Positions 36,203 to 45,112 of a stretch of 62,624 nucleotides of DNA are shown here, in pieces; the stretch's first letter is position 1; each line of letters opens with the position of its first letter. The notes below the pieces were generated by a model that made no database searches, had not been told where the DNA came from, and saw only the letters and a program-made list of their open reading frames with translations. The translations under genes were made by a program, and so were the position numbers. The stretch is from Methylosinus sp. Ce-a6 (GTDB lineage: Bacteria; Pseudomonadota; Alphaproteobacteria; Rhizobiales; Beijerinckiaceae): the NCBI RefSeq assembly GCF_009811655.1, contig NZ_BGJX01000021.1:1-62624 (forward strand), given 5' to 3'.

Positions 36203-36670
36203 TCAGGCGATCTCGACGATCCTGGCGCTGTGATGGATCACCTCGACGCCATCGCCCACGCTCTTGCCGAGCAGCGCCTTGGCGAGCGGGGCGACATAGG
36301 GAATGAGGCCCTTGGCGGGATCGGCCTCGTCCTCGCCGACGAGGCGAAAGGCCTGACGCTTGCCGGACTCGTCCTCTATCACGACGCGATGGCCGAAGCG
36401 CACCTGCTCATGGTCGGCGATCGGCCGCACGACTTCGGCGCTGGCGCGCCGCGCCGTCCAATAGCGCAGATCGCGCGCCGCCAGCGCCACTGCGCCTTTG
36501 TCGTCCTTCGCCCGCGCCGATTCGAGCTCCACATGCAGACGCGTGAGCTCGGCCTCGATCTGCGCCAAGCCTTCCGGCGTGACGAGATTGCGATGCGGAC
36601 TGACCGGGCGATCGGGGAGCTCCTGGCGCAGCTCGTCGTCGTTCTGTTCTTTGGTGAAGGCGCTGCTCAT
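36203..36670 (-). CDS. GreA/GreB-family transcription elongation factor
   Basis: A 155-residue two-domain RNA polymerase cofactor that rescues backtracked complexes by stimulating transcript cleavage. The N-terminal coiled coil covers about residues 28-80 (LVTPEGLAQIEAELTRLHVE). The FKBP-like C-terminal domain covers about 85-155 (VRFGHRVVIEDESGKR, ending GVEVIHHSARIVEI). The acidic pair at the coiled-coil tip is present as KDDKG. It is closer in length to GreB than to the usual alphaproteobacterial GreA, so it may be a second Gre paralogue. Confidence 0.82.
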   Translation of the reverse strand: MSSAFTKEQNDDELRQELPDRPVSPHRNLVTPEGLAQIEAELTRLHVELESARAKDDKGAVALAARDLRYWTARRASAEVVRPIADHEQVRFGHRVVIEDESGKRQAFRLVGEDEADPAKGLIPYVAPLAKALLGKSVGDGVEVIHHSARIVEIA

Positions 36671-36746
36671 GTCATCACGTCCTGTCCGACGCTGCGAGAA
36701 TCGTCGCTGTCGCGGACGTCGATCGAACGTCCGCCGAGCTCGCCCG

Positions 36747-37733
36747 TCAACCGATCTCGATCACCAGCCGGCCTCTGATCTTGCCGGCGACGATCGACCG
36801 CGCGCGCTCCAGCGCCTCCGAGAAAGGCGCCGTCTCGGTCATGCGCGCGAGCATCCCCTTGTCGAGATCACGCGCCAGCCGCTCCCAGCCGGTTCGCCGC
36901 AGCGGCAGATTGGGCCGCACGCTCTCCACGCCGATGAGCGAGACGCCGCGAAGGATGAAGGGGGCGACCGTCGTCGGCAGCTCCATTCCCTGCGCATTGC
37001 CGCAGGCCGCGACCACGCCGTCCATCGCCGTCTGCGCCAGCACATTGGCGAGCGTGACCGCGCCCACCGTGTCGACGCCGCCGGAAAAACGCTGTTTCTG
37101 CAGCGGCTTGCCGGGAGTGGAGAGCTCGGCGCGGTCGATGATCTCGAAGGCGCCCAGATCCTTGAGATAGGCTCCCTCCTCGGGACGTCCAGTGGAGGCG
37201 ACGACGCGCCAGCCGAGCGCCGCGAGCAGCGCCACCGCCACCGAGCCGACGCCGCCCGCGGCGCCCGTCACCACGACGGGCCCGCGCGAAGGCTCGAGCC
37301 CTTGGCGCTCCAGCGCGAGCACGCAGAGCATGGCCGTATAGCCGGCGCTGCCGATCGCCATCGCCTGCGCCGGCGTCAGCCCCTTCGGCAGATGGATCAG
37401 CCAGTCGCCGCTGACGCGCGCGCGCTGCGAAAAGCCGCCGTAATGCTGCTCGCCGAGGCCGCAGCCGCCGGCGATCACCTGATCGCCCGGGCGAAAGTCC
37501 GGATGGTCGGAACGCGTGACGCGGCCGGCGAAGTCGACGCCCGGAATCATCGGGAAGCGCCGCACCACCGGCGCCTTGCCGGTCACGGCGAGGCCGTCCT
37601 TGTAATTGACGGTGCTGTGCGTCACTTCGACATCGACGTCGCCCTCCATCAGCTCGCTCTCGGCGAGCTCGGCATAGGCGGCGCGATAGCCGGCCTCGTC
37701 CTTGTCGATGCGTATGGCGGCGAATGCGCTCAC
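36747..37733 (-). CDS. acuI: Acryloyl-CoA reductase (AcuI/YhdH-type zinc-free MDR)
   Basis: A 328-residue NADPH-dependent medium-chain reductase of the YhdH/AcuI group, which reduces toxic acrylyl-CoA to propionyl-CoA. THSTVNYKDGLAVTGKAP and FPMIPGVDFAGRV are group hallmarks. VVTGAAGGVGSVAVALLA is the nucleotide motif, followed by VVASTGRPEEGAYLKDLGA. There are no zinc-binding cysteines. It is a single gene between the Gre factor and the divergent Spy-like gene. Confidence 0.9.
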   Translation of the reverse strand: MSAFAAIRIDKDEAGYRAAYAELAESELMEGDVDVEVTHSTVNYKDGLAVTGKAPVVRRFPMIPGVDFAGRVTRSDHPDFRPGDQVIAGGCGLGEQHYGGFSQRARVSGDWLIHLPKGLTPAQAMAIGSAGYTAMLCVLALERQGLEPSRGPVVVTGAAGGVGSVAVALLAALGWRVVASTGRPEEGAYLKDLGAFEIIDRAELSTPGKPLQKQRFSGGVDTVGAVTLANVLAQTAMDGVVAACGNAQGMELPTTVAPFILRGVSLIGVESVRPNLPLRRTGWERLARDLDKGMLARMTETAPFSEALERARSIVAGKIRGRLVIEIG

Positions 37734-37939
37734 TCTCCTGCTCCCTCCTTGCCCGAGACGCGAGCCGGATCGCGGCCGCGGCGCGCGCTCCGGCCGAACA
37801 TGTAAAATACGAATACGTAAAACATTAAGTAGACGAAAGGTTTCTCGCCGAGGACATTACCAAACATTAAGTTGCTTTTCGTCCGCCGCGAACGAATTGT
37901 CGGAGCGTCAGGTCCACCCACCCCCTCAGGTGAACGCTC

Positions 37940-38440
37940 ATGAAGAAACATCTCCTCGCCGCCGTTGCCGCGGTCGCTCTCTCCCTCCCGCTCTCGACCG
38001 GAGTCTCGGCGCAGCAGGCTACGGCGGAGCATCATCATCACCAATTCTCGGCGGAAGATCACGCCGCTTTCGCCGACGCCAAGATCGCCGCTCTGAAGGC
38101 AGGCCTCAAGCTCAGCCCCGCCCAGGAGAAGAACTGGCCGGCGGTCGAGACCGCGCTGCGCGACATCGCCAAGGCGCGCGCCGCGCGTTTCGCCGAAAAC
38201 AAGGACAAGTGGAAAGACATCCACGAGCATCGCAGCGTGATCGAAGGCCTCCAGCTCCACTCCAAGACGCTCTCCGCCAAAGCCGCCGAGACGCAGAAGC
38301 TCGCCGAGGCCGCCAAGCCGCTCTTCGACAGCCTCGACGATGCGCAGAAGCGCCGCTTCGCCATTCTGCTCCATGCGATCGCCAAGGGCCCGCATCATCA
38401 CGGGCATGAAGGCGAGCACGAAGGCGAGGGGCGCGACTGA
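37940..38440 (+). CDS. Spy/CpxP-like periplasmic protein with His-rich ends
   Basis: A 166-residue exported helical protein. Residues 1-24 are a signal peptide (GVSAQQ). The mature protein begins with an HHHH cluster. LKLSPAQEKNWPAV and LDDAQKRRFAILLH stand in for the paired LTxxQ motifs of Spy/CpxP chaperones. The C-terminus is GPHHHGHEGEHEGEGRD, a second His/Glu cluster. Metal binding is plausible, and a role in envelope metal or folding stress would follow; both are inference. It has an AT-rich promoter region with two copies of aaacattaagt. Confidence 0.75.
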   Translation: MKKHLLAAVAAVALSLPLSTGVSAQQATAEHHHHQFSAEDHAAFADAKIAALKAGLKLSPAQEKNWPAVETALRDIAKARAARFAENKDKWKDIHEHRSVIEGLQLHSKTLSAKAAETQKLAEAAKPLFDSLDDAQKRRFAILLHAIAKGPHHHGHEGEHEGEGRD

Positions 38441-38466
38441 CGCCGAAAAGTCTCCTCCTCGTCCTC

Positions 38467-38497
38467 ACGCCCCGCCGGCTTCCCGCCCGCGGGGCGT
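38467..38497. terminator. Hairpin between convergent spy-like gene and ispB
   Basis: The nine-base-pair stem acgccccgc/gcggggcgt has a 13-base loop and is followed by ttct on the plus strand. It lies 27 bases after the Spy-like stop and 8 bases from the end of ispB. Confidence 0.6.
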
Positions 38498-38504
38498 TCT
38501 CGCG

Positions 38505-39521
38505 TCAATAGGCGCGCTCGACGCAGAAATCGACGACCTCGAGCAGCGCCGACTTCCAGGGCGAAGCGGGGAATATCTCCAGCGCGTCGCGCGCGATCGC
38601 GCCGTAATGAATCGCGCGCTCGACCGTATCCTTGATCGCGTCGTGCTTCTTCATCAGCGCGCAGGCGGTCTCGACGTCGCCGTCGTGAATCTCGCCCTTC
38701 TCCAGCGTGCGCCGCCAGAATTCGCGCTCCGTCTCGCTGCCGCGGCGGAAGGCGAGCACGACGGGAAGGGTGATCTTGCCCTCGCGGAAATCGTCGCCGA
38801 CATTCTTGCCGAGCTTGGCCGATTGTCCGCCATAGTCGAGCGCGTCGTCGATGAGCTGGAAGGCGACGCCGAGATTCATGCCATAGCTGCGACAGGCGGC
38901 CTCGTCGGCCTTGGAGCGGCCGGCGAGCATCGGCCCGACCTCCGCCGCCGCGGCGAAGAGCTCCGCCGTCTTGGAGCGGATGACCGCCATATAGGCGTCC
39001 TCGGTCGTCTGCGTGTCCTTGGCGGCGTTGAGCTGCAAAATCTCGCCTTCCGCGATGACGGCCGCGGCCTGCGAGACGACGGTCAGGCAGGAGAGCACGC
39101 CGGGCTCCACCATCATCTTGAAGGCGTGGCCGAGCAGGAAGTCGCCGACGAGAACGCAGGTCTCGTTGCCCCAGAGCATGCGCGCCGCGATCTTGCCGCG
39201 GCGCATGTCGCTCTCGTCCACCACATCGTCGTGCAGCAGAGTGGCCGTGTGCATGAATTCGATGCCGGCGGCGAATTTGAGGTGGCCGTCGCCCTGATAG
39301 CCGCACATTCCGGCGGTGGCGAGCACGAGCATCGGCCGCAGGCGCTTGCCGCCCGCCGAGATGAGATGATCGGCGACCTCGGGGATCGTCGTCACATCCG
39401 AGCCCATGCGCTGCAGGATCAGCTGGTTGACGCGCTGCAGATCGGGGCCGATCAGCGAAAGCAGATTATCGAGGCTGGCGGACTTCTCTTCCTTTTCTTC
39501 CAGCGGTATGACGATGCCCAC
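38505..39521 (-). CDS. ispB: Long-chain polyprenyl diphosphate synthase
   Basis: A 338-residue trans-prenyltransferase making the ubiquinone side chain (C40-C50). The first aspartate-rich motif is LLHDDVVDESDMRRG and the second is FQLIDDALDYGG. SAGGKRLRPMLVL is the IPP-binding signature. Length is typical for octaprenyl or decaprenyl synthases; chain length cannot be read with certainty. It is divergent from the TrmN6-like gene with a small YARHG gene between, resembling the neighbourhood in other alphaproteobacteria. Confidence 0.94.
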   Translation of the reverse strand: MGIVIPLEEKEEKSASLDNLLSLIGPDLQRVNQLILQRMGSDVTTIPEVADHLISAGGKRLRPMLVLATAGMCGYQGDGHLKFAAGIEFMHTATLLHDDVVDESDMRRGKIAARMLWGNETCVLVGDFLLGHAFKMMVEPGVLSCLTVVSQAAAVIAEGEILQLNAAKDTQTTEDAYMAVIRSKTAELFAAAAEVGPMLAGRSKADEAACRSYGMNLGVAFQLIDDALDYGGQSAKLGKNVGDDFREGKITLPVVLAFRRGSETEREFWRRTLEKGEIHDGDVETACALMKKHDAIKDTVERAIHYGAIARDALEIFPASPWKSALLEVVDFCVERAY

Positions 39522-39674
39522 GTAGCCCCCTTGCCCTGCTCTCTATAGAACGCGGGGGAACTTAAGGCTTCGACGGGCCCGCGGCAAGCCGGGATGCGCG
39601 CTCGGCCGCTCTGCGCGACGGCCTTCTCCCGAGGGTCGCAGCCCCGGCTGACCCGGCCGGGGCGCAATTCGCTC

Positions 39675-39977
39675 TCAGCAGCCGTTCATGCGCTCGAGCC
39701 GTTGAATCCGCTGAACCTGCCGGCTCTCGGCGCCGCTCAGCCGACCATAGGGCGAGAAACATCCTTCGCCGAAGGTCGCGCGCCCGCGCTCGGTGTTGAA
39801 GCAATGTCCAGCGCGGGCGTAGATGGCGTTCCGCTGATACCAGAGCCGCCCGCAGGAAAGTCCGCGCGCCGGCTGGGCGCCCGCAGGCTCCAAAGCGCCG
39901 ATCGTCGAAAAGGCGTATAGGATCGCCGTCGCGGCCAGGAGCCGAATGATGTCGGTCGGTTTCTCGGTCGTTTTCAT
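39675..39977 (-). CDS. Small exported YARHG-domain protein
   Basis: A 100-residue protein with a signal peptide (about residues 1-35, AGAQPA). The mature part contains LWYQRNAIYARAGHCFNTER, matching the YARHG motif of short peptidoglycan- or envelope-associated domains. GEGCFSPYGRLSGAE and a C-terminal RIQRLERMNGC follow. Four cysteines in the mature part could form two disulfides. Function is unknown. The ATG at 39977 is where the signal peptide begins; the frame is open further upstream but without meaning. Confidence 0.78.
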   Translation of the reverse strand: MKTTEKPTDIIRLLAATAILYAFSTIGALEPAGAQPARGLSCGRLWYQRNAIYARAGHCFNTERGRATFGEGCFSPYGRLSGAESRQVQRIQRLERMNGC

Positions 39978-40072
39978 GGCGTCTTCCTGTTGTGGTCCCG
40001 TCGCTGGACCTTGGACGCATGGAAATGGCCGAGCGATTGCCCGACGGGGGGAGCTGTGACATTTTGTCAGCG

Positions 40073-40876
40073 ATGAACGTTTGCCCGGCGATGAACGTTT
40101 CGCCGACCCCGGAGGGATCTCCGACCGCGGATCATTTTCTCGCGGGTCGCTTGCGCCTCCGCCAGATGGCGCGCGGCCATCGCGCGGGCACGGATGCGGT
40201 GCTGCTCGCCGCCGCGACGCCGCCCGGCGCACGGGGCCTCGTCATCGACGCCGGGGCCGCGACCGGGATCGTCGGCCTCGCCGCCGCGCAGCGCGCGCCC
40301 GCGGCGCAGATCGCGCTGCTCGAGATCGACAGCGCCGCCTGCGCATTGGCGCGCGAGAATATCGCCGAGAACGATCTTACCGCGCGGGCCGCCGTCCACG
40401 AGGCCGATCTTCTCTCCGCCGCATCCCGCCGCGCCGCCGGACTCGCCAATGAGAGCGCCGATGTCGTGCTCACCAATCCGCCCTATCTCACGCCCGGCCG
40501 CGCGCGCGTCTCGCCCGACCCGCGACGCGCGCTCGCCCATGTGAGCGCGGAGGGCCTCGAGCCCTGGCTGCGCGCCTGCGTCGCGCTGCTGCGTCCAGGC
40601 GGCCTCTTCGTCATGATCCATCGCGCCGACGCGCTCGCCGACTGCCTCGCTGGCGTCGGCGCCCGGCTCGGCGCGCTCGCCATCCTGCCGCTCTGTCCGC
40701 GCGCGGGCGAAGCGGCGACACGCATTCTCCTGCGCGGCGTCAAAGGCTCCAGGGCCCCGCTGTCCCTGCTTGCGCCGCTCGTCCTGCACGAAGCCGACGG
40801 CGCCTTCACGCCACGCGCGGCGGCGCTCCATCGCGGCGAGGGCGAGCTGCCCTGGCCGCCTTTCGTTTTTCCATGA
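40073..40876 (+). CDS. TrmN6/YfiC-like N6-adenine tRNA methyltransferase
   Basis: A class I SAM methyltransferase of about 267 residues. VIDAGAATGIVGLAAAQ is motif I, IALLEIDSAACALARENI is motif II, and VLTNPPYLTPGR carries the NPPY catalytic loop of N6-adenine enzymes. It resembles the E. coli enzyme that modifies A37 of tRNA-Val1. Two in-frame start codons (40073 and 40091) lie in a 12-base direct repeat, cgatgaacgttt, with an 18-base period, so the exact start is ambiguous. The neighbourhood with ispB is typical of alphaproteobacteria. Confidence 0.85.
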   Translation: MNVCPAMNVSPTPEGSPTADHFLAGRLRLRQMARGHRAGTDAVLLAAATPPGARGLVIDAGAATGIVGLAAAQRAPAAQIALLEIDSAACALARENIAENDLTARAAVHEADLLSAASRRAAGLANESADVVLTNPPYLTPGRARVSPDPRRALAHVSAEGLEPWLRACVALLRPGGLFVMIHRADALADCLAGVGARLGALAILPLCPRAGEAATRILLRGVKGSRAPLSLLAPLVLHEADGAFTPRAAALHRGEGELPWPPFVFP

Positions 40877-40898
40877 GAGATCGAAGAGTCTGGCCCGC

Positions 40899-42068
40899 TC
40901 AGGCCGCGAGATCGGCCACCACCGCGTCGAGCACGGGAAATCCTTCCGAGCTCACGCGCAGCCGATTGTCGCGCGTCAGCTCGACGAGGCCGTCGCCGAT
41001 GAGCTCGGCGACGCGCGATTGCGACAGCTTCTTGCCGGTGAGCGCGAAATAGCGCGCCGGATCTATCCCTTCGCGCAGGCGCAGGCCCATCAGCAGGAAC
41101 TCGTCGCCTTCCTGCTCGGCGGAGAGCAACTCGTCCTCGACGAGCCCGTGTCCTTCGGTCTCGACGCAGGTGAGCCACATTTCCGGGTGCTTCTCGGCCG
41201 CCTGGGCGCGCCGCCCGCGCGGCGTGATGAGCCGCCCATGCGCGCCGGGGCCGATGCCCGCATATTCGCCATAGCGCCAATAGACGAGATTGTGCCGGCA
41301 TTCCGCGCCCGGCCGCGCATGATTTGAGACCTCATAGGCCGGCAGGCCGGCGCGCGCCGTCACCTCCTGCGTGACGTCCCACAGAGCGCGCTGCGTCTCA
41401 TTGTCGGGAATATCGAGCTTGCCGGCGTCGAACATGCGCTCGAACATCGTCTCCGGCTCGATCGTCAGCTGATAGAGCGAGACATGCTCGGTCCCGCGCG
41501 CCAGCGCGAGCTCGAGCTCCTTGCGCCAGGCCGCCGGCGTCTGCTGTGGACGGGCGTAGATGAGATCGAACGAGACGCGCTCGAAAGTCTTGTTGGCGAT
41601 GTCGAGCGCGGCGAGCGCCTCGGCGACCGAATGCTGGCGGCCGAGCGCGCGCAATTCTATGTCGTTCAGCGCCTGCACGCCGAGCGAGGCGCGATTGACG
41701 CCGGCCGCCTTGAAGCTGCGGAAGCGCGACGCCTCGACGCTGGTGGGGTTGGCCTCGAGCGTGATCTCGACGTCGGAAGCGAGCGGCCAATGGTCGGAGA
41801 TCGCCTTCAATATCGCTTCGAGCGTCGACGGATGCATGAGCGAAGGCGTGCCGCCGCCGAAGAACACCGAGCGCACCTCGCGCCCCCGCGCGAGAGCCGC
41901 GCGATGCGCGATCTCCGTGCGAAAAGCGTCGATGAAGCGATCTTCGTCGACCTCGCCCTTGCGGACGTGGCTGTTGAAGTCGCAATAGGGGCATTTCGAC
42001 AGGCAGAACGGCCAATGCACATAGACGCCGAAGCCCGGGTCGAACGCGTTTCGAATCGTCGCAGCCAT
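40899..42068 (-). CDS. hemW: Heme chaperone HemW (radical SAM, CPO-like)
   Basis: A 389-residue radical-SAM protein formerly called HemN-like coproporphyrinogen oxidase. The cluster motif CLSKCPYCDF gives C22, C26 and C29. FFGGGTPSLM, EITLEANPTSVE, RASLGVQALND and SFDLIYARPQQT are family motifs. It lacks the extra residues of true HemN, and HemW proteins deliver heme to respiratory enzymes. The ATG at 42068 was chosen on homology. In relatives it follows rdgB directly; here an ompA gene on the other strand intervenes. Confidence 0.92.
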   Translation of the reverse strand: MAATIRNAFDPGFGVYVHWPFCLSKCPYCDFNSHVRKGEVDEDRFIDAFRTEIAHRAALARGREVRSVFFGGGTPSLMHPSTLEAILKAISDHWPLASDVEITLEANPTSVEASRFRSFKAAGVNRASLGVQALNDIELRALGRQHSVAEALAALDIANKTFERVSFDLIYARPQQTPAAWRKELELALARGTEHVSLYQLTIEPETMFERMFDAGKLDIPDNETQRALWDVTQEVTARAGLPAYEVSNHARPGAECRHNLVYWRYGEYAGIGPGAHGRLITPRGRRAQAAEKHPEMWLTCVETEGHGLVEDELLSAEQEGDEFLLMGLRLREGIDPARYFALTGKKLSQSRVAELIGDGLVELTRDNRLRVSSEGFPVLDAVVADLAA

Positions 42069-42228
42069 GGGGGCTTTATGCCACGGCGGGCCGAGAAGGT
42101 CACGCTGTGGCGAAGCCGTCGCGCGCCGCGCCGCGGCGGCGGCCGCGCATCGGCGCATTGAAAGGCGCCCGAATAGCGTTAATTGCCGCTTCGCGGGGTC
42201 GTGTCCCGCCCGAGATCATCCGCAGGAC

Positions 42229-43467
42229 ATGACCTATTTCCTCGGCTTCTACGGCGTCTGGCTCGCCATCGCCTTTCTCGTCGGCGCCCTTGCGGGCCTC
42301 GGCAGCCTGCGCCGGGAGGGCGACGACCCGGCCCTGCTGCGCGAAGGCGATTTCCTCCTCGGCATGGCGCTCTGCCTCGCCGTGATATTCGCCAAGGCGG
42401 CGCTCGGCCGTCTGGCTCTCTACTTCGAAGGCGCCTTCGCGCTCTATGCGGCCTTTCTGGCCGGCGTCGGCGCGGTCGCGCTGTGGTCGGGGCCGCTCTC
42501 GCGCGAGCGCGTCGGCTGGCGGATCGGCGTGGTCGCGATCGCGCTCCTCGCCGTCGTCGCCAATAGCGAGGCGGCCCGGAGCCTCGAGGCGGCGCTCGGG
42601 CATCGCCTCGGCTCGCTCGTGCTGCGCGACGGCGGCGATCCGTTGAATTTCGAAGTGAGCGGCCGCGACGTCTATTTGCCGGCCGACGCGCCCGGCCACA
42701 GGGGGCTGGCGGAACGGCTCGCGCGCGCCGCGGGCGTGCGCACGGTCTGGCGCGTGGACGCGCTGTCGCCGCCCGCCGCCCGGCGGCGCGAGGAGGCGCT
42801 GGCCGCCGCCTTCGCCGAAGAGGCCGCCCATCGCGCCGCCGAGGCCGCCTGGACCAGGCGCGAGCAGGAGCGCGCCCCGGCGGCCCTCGCCGCGCGGCCG
42901 AGCGTCGCCGAGGCGCCGCCCCCGACGAGGAGGAGCCGCAAGGAAAAGATAGCGGAAGGCCGCTCGGCCGAGCCCTCGGCGCCCGCCCCCGAGGAACCGC
43001 CGCTCCCCGCCGCGCTCGTCTGGAACACGCCGCGGGACCCGACCCTGCCACCTCCGGAAGGGCCGAGCGCGCCGCCTCCCCTCGGCCCCGCGGCCGAGGC
43101 CGAGGCTTCGCCCTGCCGCGCGGCGCTCGCCGCTCTCGCCGCCTCCGAGAAAATCCGCTTTTCGGCCAAGAGCGTCGCGCTCGGCTCCGGGACAGAGAAA
43201 TTTCTCGCCCGTCTCGCCGGATCGCTGAAGCGATGCCCCGACGCCGGGCTCGAGATTCGCGGCCATGCGGATTCGGTCGGCTCGGCCGAGGACAAGCGCG
43301 AACTGTCGCAACGCCGCGCCCGCGCGGTCTTCGATTATCTGCGCCGCATCGGCGTTTCGCGCGAAAGGCTGACCAGCGCCGGGATCGGCGACGGCGCGCC
43401 GCTCGTCGCCGGCGACGATCCCGCGAGCCGGGCGGAGAACCGGCGGGTGGAGATTTTGGTGCGGTGA
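42229..43467 (+). CDS. Inner-membrane anchored OmpA-like peptidoglycan-binding protein
   Basis: A 412-residue hybrid. Residues 1-115 hold three or four membrane helices (YFLGFYGVWLAIAFLVGALAG and two more). Residues about 125-185 form a small periplasmic module (LRDGGDPLNFEVSGRDVYLP) that looks BON-like. A Pro/Ala/Glu-rich linker of about 120 residues follows, then a C-terminal OmpA domain (about 300-412) with LEIRGHADSVGSAEDKRELS and RRVEILVR, which binds peptidoglycan. It resembles a MotB-like tether in layout but lacks the MotB plug. Its start is fixed by the first membrane helix. It occupies the gap between hemW and rdgB on the opposite strand. Confidence 0.8.
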   Translation: MTYFLGFYGVWLAIAFLVGALAGLGSLRREGDDPALLREGDFLLGMALCLAVIFAKAALGRLALYFEGAFALYAAFLAGVGAVALWSGPLSRERVGWRIGVVAIALLAVVANSEAARSLEAALGHRLGSLVLRDGGDPLNFEVSGRDVYLPADAPGHRGLAERLARAAGVRTVWRVDALSPPAARRREEALAAAFAEEAAHRAAEAAWTRREQERAPAALAARPSVAEAPPPTRRSRKEKIAEGRSAEPSAPAPEEPPLPAALVWNTPRDPTLPPPEGPSAPPPLGPAAEAEASPCRAALAALAASEKIRFSAKSVALGSGTEKFLARLAGSLKRCPDAGLEIRGHADSVGSAEDKRELSQRRARAVFDYLRRIGVSRERLTSAGIGDGAPLVAGDDPASRAENRRVEILVR

Positions 43468-43480
43468 AGTTGGACGCGCT

Positions 43481-44107
43481 TTACGAAAGGCACGCCCGCG
43501 CCAGCGCCTGAAAGGCCCGCGCCCTGTGCGACAGCGCGCGCGAGCCGTCGCCAGGCAGCGCGTGCTTTTCCGCCGACATCATCTCGCCGAAGGTGCGCTC
43601 CAGCCCGTCGGGGAGGAAGATCGGATCATAGCCGAAGCCCTTCTCGCCGCGCGGGGGAAACACCAGCACGCCGTCGACGCGGCCCTCGAATTCCTCGACA
43701 TGGCCGTCCGGCCAGACGATCGCCAGAGCGCAGATGAAATGCGCTGTAAAAGGCGGCGTCGCGCCGCGCTCTCCCAGCTCGCGCTCGACGCGGCGGATCG
43801 CCGCGGCGAAATCTCTGTTCTCGCCGCCCCAGCGCGCCGAATAGACCCCCGGCGCGCCGCTGAGAGCATCGACGCAGAGCCCCGAGTCGTCGGCGAAGGC
43901 CGGCAAGCCCGTCGCCTGCATCGAGGCGCGCGCTTTCAACAACGCATTGCCGGCGAATGTCGTCTCGGTCTCCTCGGGCTCGACGACGCCGAGCTCCCCG
44001 GCGGAAACGGCGTCGACGCCATGCGGCTCCAAGAGCTGGCGCAGCTCCCACAGCTTGCCGGGATTATGCGTCGCGATGACGAGGCGCCCTTCGATTCTGC
44101 GCCTCAC
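43481..44107 (-). CDS. rdgB: Non-canonical purine NTP pyrophosphatase (RdgB/HAM1)
   Basis: A 208-residue housecleaning enzyme hydrolysing dITP, ITP and [14 protein letters not shown] is the N-terminal substrate motif, [14 protein letters not shown] is the catalytic segment, and GYDPIFLP and the Ser/His motif SHRARA complete the family. I assign a GTG start at 44107 that overlaps the TGA stop of rph (GTGA), which gives a normal length and implies coupled translation. An apparent longer frame upstream is out-of-frame rph sequence. Confidence 0.93.
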   Translation of the reverse strand: MRRRIEGRLVIATHNPGKLWELRQLLEPHGVDAVSAGELGVVEPEETETTFAGNALLKARASMQATGLPAFADDSGLCVDALSGAPGVYSARWGGENRDFAAAIRRVERELGERGATPPFTAHFICALAIVWPDGHVEEFEGRVDGVLVFPPRGEKGFGYDPIFLPDGLERTFGEMMSAEKHALPGDGSRALSHRARAFQALARACLS

Positions 44108-44817
44108 GCGAGCGCCGCCTTCTGCAATTGCACGAGCTTCTCGACGCCCGAACGCGCGAGCGCCAGCATGGCGCCGAGATTGTCCTCGGAGAACACCGCG
44201 ACTTCCGCCGTCGCCTGCACCTCGACGAGCCCGCCCCCGCCGGTCATGACGAAATTGGCGTCGGTCTCGGCGGTCGAATCCTCGGCGTAGTCGAGATCGA
44301 TGACCGCGTCGCCGCCGCACACGCCGCAGGAGACGGCGGCGACATGGTCGCGCAGCGGATTGTCCTTGATGATGGAGCGCGACCGCATCCATTGGAAGCA
44401 ATCATGCAGCGCCAGCCAGGCGCCGGTGATCGAGGCCGTGCGCGTGCCGCCGTCGGCCTGCAGCACGTCGCAATCGATGACGATCTGACGCTCGCCCATC
44501 GCCGGCAGATTGGTGACCGCGCGCAGCGAGCGGCCGATCAGGCGCTGAATCTCCTGCGTGCGGCCGGACGGCTTGCCGGAGGCGGATTCGCGGCGCGTGC
44601 GCGTGTGCGTGGCGCGCGGCAGCATGGCGTATTCCGCCGTCACCCAGCCGCGCCCCTGCCCGCGCAGCCACGGCGGCGGCTTGTCCTCGAGCGTGGCGGC
44701 GCACAGCACGTGCGTATTGCCGAATTTGACGAGGCAGGAGCCCTCGGCGTAGCGGGCGACGCCCCGTTCGAAGCTGACGGGACGCATTTCGTCTGGCGCG
44801 CGTTTGCTCGGCCGCAT
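44104..44817 (-). CDS. rph: Ribonuclease PH
   Basis: A 237-residue phosphorolytic exoribonuclease trimming tRNA 3' ends. The opening [19 protein letters not shown] and the motifs [36 protein letters not shown] and [20 protein letters not shown] are diagnostic. Length is normal. It is the first gene of the rph-rdgB unit. In many alphaproteobacteria the divergent neighbour is hrcA-grpE; here it is the EF-G-like gene. Confidence 0.97.
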   Translation of the reverse strand: MRPSKRAPDEMRPVSFERGVARYAEGSCLVKFGNTHVLCAATLEDKPPPWLRGQGRGWVTAEYAMLPRATHTRTRRESASGKPSGRTQEIQRLIGRSLRAVTNLPAMGERQIVIDCDVLQADGGTRTASITGAWLALHDCFQWMRSRSIIKDNPLRDHVAAVSCGVCGGDAVIDLDYAEDSTAETDANFVMTGGGGLVEVQATAEVAVFSEDNLGAMLALARSGVEKLVQLQKAALA

Positions 44818-45112
44818 GAAGGCTCCTTATTCGAGAATTGGCCTTAGTAACGCGGTTCGGCGGTGAGTGGAAGCCGGGCCGCCCGGCCTTCCCCCGACGG
44901 CGGGAGAAGGAGGCCCCTCGCTCCCCTGCCCTGCATGTCGTCGCGCCGCCGCCGCACGGCCCCGGCGCGGGGCGCTCCAGCTTCCGTCGCGCGCGAGCCT
45001 GCGGCGCCGCAGCGCGTTTCGCGGCTTGCGCGCGAGCCCATGTGGTGGGAGCATCGTCCCGACGGAGCCGACAAGGTTTCCACTCGCCGGCGCCGGGCAA
45101 CGGGAGCGGGAC
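44818..45112. other. Divergent intergenic region rph / EF-G-like gene
   Basis: These 295 bases are GC-rich and contain a partial REP-like segment (ccttcccccgacggcgggagaagg around 44887-44911). No gene, clear promoter pair or CIRCE element was seen. Confidence 0.4.

Noticed and set aside
44818..45112. Possible small gene or CIRCE element upstream of rph
   Set aside because: No TTAGCACTC-type inverted repeat and no frame with a convincing start or signal. hrcA/grpE are not adjacent.
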